Below the pieces are notes generated by a model. The model saw nothing but the letters and a program-made list of their open reading frames with translations, did no database searches and was not told the DNA's origin. 20,342 nt of DNA from Monosiga brevicollis MX1 (taxonomy: Eukaryota > Opisthokonta > Choanoflagellata > Craspedida > Salpingoecidae): NCBI RefSeq assembly GCF_000002865.3, contig NW_001865061.1, forward strand, positions 337,672 through 358,013, written 5' to 3'. Position 1 is the stretch's first letter. Every line of letters starts with the position of its first letter. The position numbers were made by a program, and so were the translations under genes. This document shows, piece after piece, positions 16,571 through 20,342 of the stretch.

Positions 16571-17538
16571 ATGCGGGTGCAGGTTGCAGTTGGGTTGCTC
16601 GTCCTCGCGAGCTGGGCCGTCACGACCTCAGTGGCCTCCATGCAAGGTTCGGTGCGCCTTGACTGTTGCACCGTGCGGCGACTGTCCCTTTGGTGCTTTG
16701 GTTCAGTCGATTGCGACTTGCTGCATCAGTTTCAGGGCCCAAGAGAATGGGGGTCGTGGCCCGTCCGTTCTTATGCCTGCATTTGTCTGCTTGTGCAGTC
16801 GTGGATTCTGGTCACATTGAAATTTTGATTGAGGACCGGCCCATCGACGCCTGCGATCCGCTCAAGCCTGGCGACGTGGTCACCATCGAGTATTGGCTCA
16901 AAGATGCGGACGAAAAATCCAAAAAACAGGTGCGTTTCCCATCTTGTCCCCCGTGTTGGCCCTGCTGCCATCCATCCCACAGCGCGCAGCAAGGGCTCCT
17001 GGTTTGCAAGTGCCATTTCTTTTCAGCAATCATGGTGGTCCAATGTTTTGCTCGCCCTGCTGTCTCGGTCACTAGATGCTTGACGTTTTCATTGGCAATG
17101 TCAACCACAAGCACTGGACCGAGGCCCTTGAGGGTGCTTGTGAGCTCGAAACGCGCACTGTCGTGGTGCCCACGACAACGCATTCGCCGTGGCATGCCCT
17201 CCTGCAGCCCCAAGCGGCTGGAGCGTCCACCCCGGCTGCTCAAAAGGTAGAACGCCTTGCTGATGGTGCAACGTCCATGCCACTTTTCGCGTCTCCGACC
17301 GACTTTTGACCTTCCCCTGCTGATCGTGTTCTCCCCTGTGTTCGTTCGGTAGCTCTCGGTGCACATCAAATCTGTGCGCCACCCCGAATCGTTGAAAGAT
17401 CACACCAGCTCGCTCGTGGCCTTGTCCGTCATGGTTGTCGCATGTGCACTCACCATGGTCATCTTGCGACCCATTCTCCACACATGGCTGCAATCCCGTT
17501 CTTCCAGCCCGGTCAGCTTTGATGCAAAATCAGACTGA
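16571..17538 (+). CDS. FKBP11-like secretory-pathway immunophilin with C-terminal membrane anchor (4 exons, 187 aa)
   Basis: Predicted ER-type FK506-binding-like protein. Exons: 16571-16646, 16799-16929, 17076-17246, 17353-17538, ending in TGA. ATG 16571 has G at -3 and opens a typical signal peptide (MRVQVAVGLLVLASWAV); an in-frame ATG at 16541 would add ten residues. The mature part reads IEILIEDRP-IDAC, KPGDVVTIEYW, FIGN, W-TEALEGACELETR and VVVP. This follows the FKBP2/FKBP11 pattern, including the Cys pair of ER FKBPs (IDAC and GAC). A C-terminal hydrophobic segment (SLVALSVMVVACALTMVIL, about 17428-17485) precedes a short polar tail, as in FKBP11. The active-site Trp is kept, but the Phe-Asp pair and the Tyr of the 80s loop of FKBP12 are not recognisable, so isomerase activity is doubtful. 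Confidence 0.72.
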
Positions 17539-17905
17539 GCCACACTTTCAGGCTCGACTTTTCTGCTGTGCAGAAAACCCTGGCCAGCGCTCATCTTTGA
17601 TAGTCGCGTCACGTGTTCAATTGCATTTTTGTTCTGCAACAACGTCCATCCGGTGGCAATGACATGCCCAAGCTCGCCAGGGGCGCGGTTCCCCACGAAG
17701 CACTCGTGAAACACACTCCGGGGGGTGCACAAGAACAATCAAATTGTGGTCGTCGCCAAAAGGACAAAGTGTGCCCAACGAGTCAACAACCAAACAAAAA
17801 AGAAAAAAAAGTGAGCACATGAAATCAACACACAAACCACAGAACACATCAAGTCAACACACAAATCAAAGTCTGCAAACATCCCACCCGCCCAGATGTG
17901 ACTGC
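17539..17905. other. Intergenic gap between convergent FKBP-like and ankyrin genes
   Basis: About 370 bp without a supported gene. It holds an A-rich stretch (17792-17811) and a TCAACACACAAA motif twice (about 17826 and 17854). It must hold the 3' UTRs of both neighbours. No clear polyadenylation signal was found. Confidence 0.65.
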
Positions 17906-20193
17906 CTACAACGACGCATCGAGCTGCACCGCGTAGTTGTCCATGAGCAAATTCAAGCAAGAACGCGCATCTCCAGACACAAGCAGGTGGATGGGAGCCA
18001 GGCCTATGAAGATGGAAGGCGATGGCGGCGACATATGAGCACGAGGACGCGGGTGAGAGAAACATGCCACGCTTCGCGACGTACCCTGGCTATTGACAGC
18101 TTTGGCGTTGGCCCCGAGCTTCAGCAGGGCAGAGACGGCCGCGCTGCTGTGGTGCTTCGACGCCAAATGCAAGAGCCTAGCAAGGTGTGGGACACAATAA
18201 TCATGAGCCCGGTCTGGGGCACGAGGTGGAAAGACAAAAAAAGCAATGGTACGCAGACGGCGGCACATACGTATTGCCATTCGCATCCGTTTCGTTGACG
18301 AGCTCTTGTGGCAGGTGCTCGACAAGAGCTTCGACAATGGCAGGCTTCTGGGCCTTGAACATGTGGTGGAAGACGGTCAAGCCATCCTGATCCCGGATGG
18401 TCAGATCCACGTCTTCCACCAGACGCCCAACAAGCATGGAATGGCCATGAATCACAGCAGTCATGATGGCCGTGCGGCCACGAACATCCACCTAAAAAGC
18501 CGGATATTACATTGTCACTCAAGCATGAGTCAATCCACACATGGCCCGGACACTCGAAGATCGCAACGCCAACTGACAACAAACATACCGCATCCAAGTC
18601 AGCGTCGTTGCCTTTAAGAACGGCAGCTGCATCAAGCGAACCTGCCTGTGCAGCCACATGCAGCGGAGTGCGCTGGAAGGAGTCACGGGCATTGACATCC
18701 ATGTCTTCGACGTCTTCCAGCATGGCCTCGAGCGTAGCGCCCTCGCTCGACCAAGCGGCACAGTGCAGGGCGCCAAACACGTCCTCACCCTCTGCACGCC
18801 ACTCGAGCTCCTCGCCAATGAGAATAACCACACAAGCTTCATGGCCGTTGGCAGCGGCGTAATGCAGTGCCGTGCGTTTCTCATTGTCCAATTCGTTGGA
18901 GCGAGCATTGCTAACCAAAAAGCGCAGCATTTCCTGTCATCAAGGACATGGTCGAGTAAGAAGGGATCGGCGGGATCTTCATGCGACAGTCCGGCACCAA
19001 CGATGGTCAATATATCGCACCTCACGATTGAGAATGGCCGCCCAGTGAATCAAGGTCTTGCCCTCGTTGTCGCGGACATCAAAATCAATATCCAGCTGAT
19101 CATTCAAAGACTCGAGCACTGCCGCCTCACCCTCGCCCTGCACCAGGTGATGCAGCGCCGTGCGCCCTTGTTTATCGGTACTGGTCAGATCCAGTTTACC
19201 TTGCATCTGATAAAAGGTCTTGATGCAAGATGGGTCGCCCCGACGGAAGAGGTGCATGGTGCAGTTCATGCCCTCGTTATCGACCATGTCGAGGTTGACG
19301 TCATAATCGTCATCCATGAGCACCTCAATCAAGCTGTTGTGCCCATTTGCGCAGGCCAGCATCATGGGTGTGCGGCCCGTCTAGTAAAGCAGAGCGACAA
19401 GAAAAATGAATGGGGGCGGGGCACACGGCTGTCAAAATGGAGTGCTGTTCAGTGACAGAGTGCCAGGGTATCTCACCTCATCCTGGGTGTTGGGCTCGAC
19501 ACCACGGTCCAGAAGTGGCTCTGCGCATTCGTGATGGCCGGCATAGCAGGCCGCGTCCAAAGGCGTGCGGCCCTGCTTGTCGGTAATCTCAAGCTGAACA
19601 TCACGAGTCTTGATGATCTCCTGAAGAATATCCTCGTGGCCTCGGTAGGCGGCGTAGTGAGTTGGGGTACGTCCATGATGGTCCTTGGTGTTGAGAACCT
19701 TGGGCGCGCGAGTACTGCCAAGTTCATCGAGAAGCAAGGCCAGCGGGGCACGCATGCCGTAGTAGGCCGCCAAGTGCAGGGCAACACAGCCATCTGCGTC
19801 GGCTTGCGTAATGGGCAGCTGCTGGCTGCACAGAAGGCGGACGGTCGTGCCCAAGCGGTCCACGCAGCAGGCGTAGTGAAGAGCATTGCGGCGAGTGCCG
19901 TCCGGCTGCAGCTTGTGAGGCTTGCTCATGTGAGGCACCAACTCAGCGCAGCACTCATGGCTGCCAGCGGCCGCGGCATAGTGAAGCGGTGTGCGATCGA
20001 AGCGGTCCAACGCGCCAACCCTGTGTCATTGGCGGTGCACAGACGGGCAAGCCACATGTTAGTTGTTGCCAAGATAGCACGTACGCGAAATGGTCTACAC
20101 AACAGGGGGGAAGCGAGGACGTACATGGCTCCCTTGTTGACGAGGCAAACGACGCTGTCTTTGTGGCCCGCGAAGGCGGCGGCGTGGAGAGGA
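17906..20193 (-). CDS. ANKRD28/44/52-like ankyrin-repeat protein, 5' end beyond window (7 exons, 575 aa visible)
   Basis: Probable scaffold or phosphatase regulatory subunit; ANKRD28/44/52 are regulatory subunits of protein phosphatase 6. Exons, 5' to 3': 20193-20125, 20020-19477, 19380-19021, 18933-18589, 18491-18271, 18176-18085, 18003-17906, with TAG at 17906-17908. All phases match. The visible protein is almost wholly ankyrin repeats, about 15-16 of them. Typical units are PLHAAAFAGH, RTPLHYAAAAGSHECC, LHLAAYYG, RTPTHYAAYRGH, RTPLDAACYAGHHEC, RTPMMLACANGH, RTALHYAAANGHEAC, RTPLHVAAQAGS and NTLLHLAS. The order, including the ALHLAAYYG and TPLDAACYAGH units and the short GLAPIHLLVSGDARSCLNLL end, recalls the C-terminal half of ANKRD28/44/52. 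The first visible exon begins at an acceptor (phase 2) behind a long sense-strand T tract, so more exons lie to the right of the window. No catalytic domain is seen. Confidence 0.85.
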
Positions 20194-20227
20194 CTACAAA
20201 GGAAAAGGAAGTTCAAACAAACAAAAA

Positions 20228-20283
20228 GCAAAAAAAAAACAAAAAAAAAACAAAAAAAAAAAACAAAAAAAAAAAAAAAAAAA

Positions 20284-20318
<35 letters not shown>
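20228..20318 (-). repeat. C-interrupted A-rich tract (T-rich on sense strand) in an ankyrin-gene intron
   Basis: About 90 bp of A runs (9, 10, 13, 19 and more than 30) separated by single C residues on the plus strand. It lies in the intron upstream of the first visible ankyrin exon, about 35 bp from the acceptor. Such tracts are prone to slippage and sequencing error, so the length is uncertain. Confidence 0.9.
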
Positions 20319-20320
<2 letters not shown>

Positions 20321-20342
20321 AACCCACCGGACAAAAGGTTAG

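Noticed and set aside
18658-19455. Plus-strand open frame of 265 codons opposite the ankyrin gene
   Set aside because: The minus strand gives a chain of canonical ankyrin repeats joined by phased introns through the same DNA; the plus frame has no recognisable domain.
20228-20318. A-rich tract as a retrotransposed poly(A) tail
   Set aside because: It lies in an intron of the ankyrin gene, is regularly broken by C, and has no retrocopy sequence or target-site duplication next to it in the window.
1-20342. CRISPR array, bacterial operon, insertion sequence or phage features
   Set aside because: All genes have spliceosomal introns, the direct repeats lack regular spacers, and no prokaryotic gene order or ribosome-binding sites are present.

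Overview
This window looks like intron-rich, gene-dense nuclear DNA of a unicellular relative of animals, most likely a choanoflagellate. Monosiga brevicollis is my best guess, but no marker here proves the species. The reasons are short spliceosomal introns (about 65-360 bp) in every protein gene, donors mostly GTGAGT/GTGCGT/GTATGT-like, an intron-less eukaryotic tRNA, and animal-type signalling and splicing families (FERM/PDZ/tyrosine phosphatase, a DDX42-type helicase, an ANKRD28/44/52-type ankyrin protein). Exon boundaries were read by eye, requiring splice signals, matched codon phase and family alignment to agree.

Layout. (i) 1-~870, minus: C-terminal part of a retroelement reverse-transcriptase-like protein, broken by an in-frame stop and cut by the window edge. 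(ii) ~1157-2640: a non-coding array of degenerate nested tandem repeats. (iii) 2897-2978, plus: tRNA-Ser(AGA) with a pol III terminator. (iv) 2985-4297: pyrimidine-rich intergenic DNA. (v) 4298-11619, plus, 12 exons: a 2034-residue protein tyrosine phosphatase with the order FERM - guanylate-kinase-like - PDZ - PDZ - proline/repeat-rich linker - PTP. (vi) 11941-16074, minus, 17 exons: an 832-residue DDX42-type DEAD-box helicase with an extra N-terminal WW domain. (vii) 16571-17538, plus, 4 exons: a small secretory-pathway FKBP11-like protein with a C-terminal membrane anchor. (viii) 17906-20193, minus, 7 visible exons: the C-terminal 575 residues of an ankyrin-repeat protein whose 5' end lies beyond the right edge.

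How the genes relate. There is no operon logic; these are independent eukaryotic genes. The phosphatase and helicase genes converge, the helicase and FKBP genes are head to head across ~500 bp carrying a purine microsatellite, and the FKBP and ankyrin genes converge. The phosphatase probably links membrane/cortical scaffolding (FERM, PDZ, GK) to tyrosine dephosphorylation. The ankyrin protein resembles regulatory subunits of the PP6 Ser/Thr phosphatase.

The most notable item is the FERM-GK-PDZ-PDZ-PTP protein. It combines the PTPN3/4/13 plan with a MAGUK-type pseudo-guanylate-kinase domain, an arrangement I do not know from animals. Second are the WW-DDX42 fusion and the nested repeat array.
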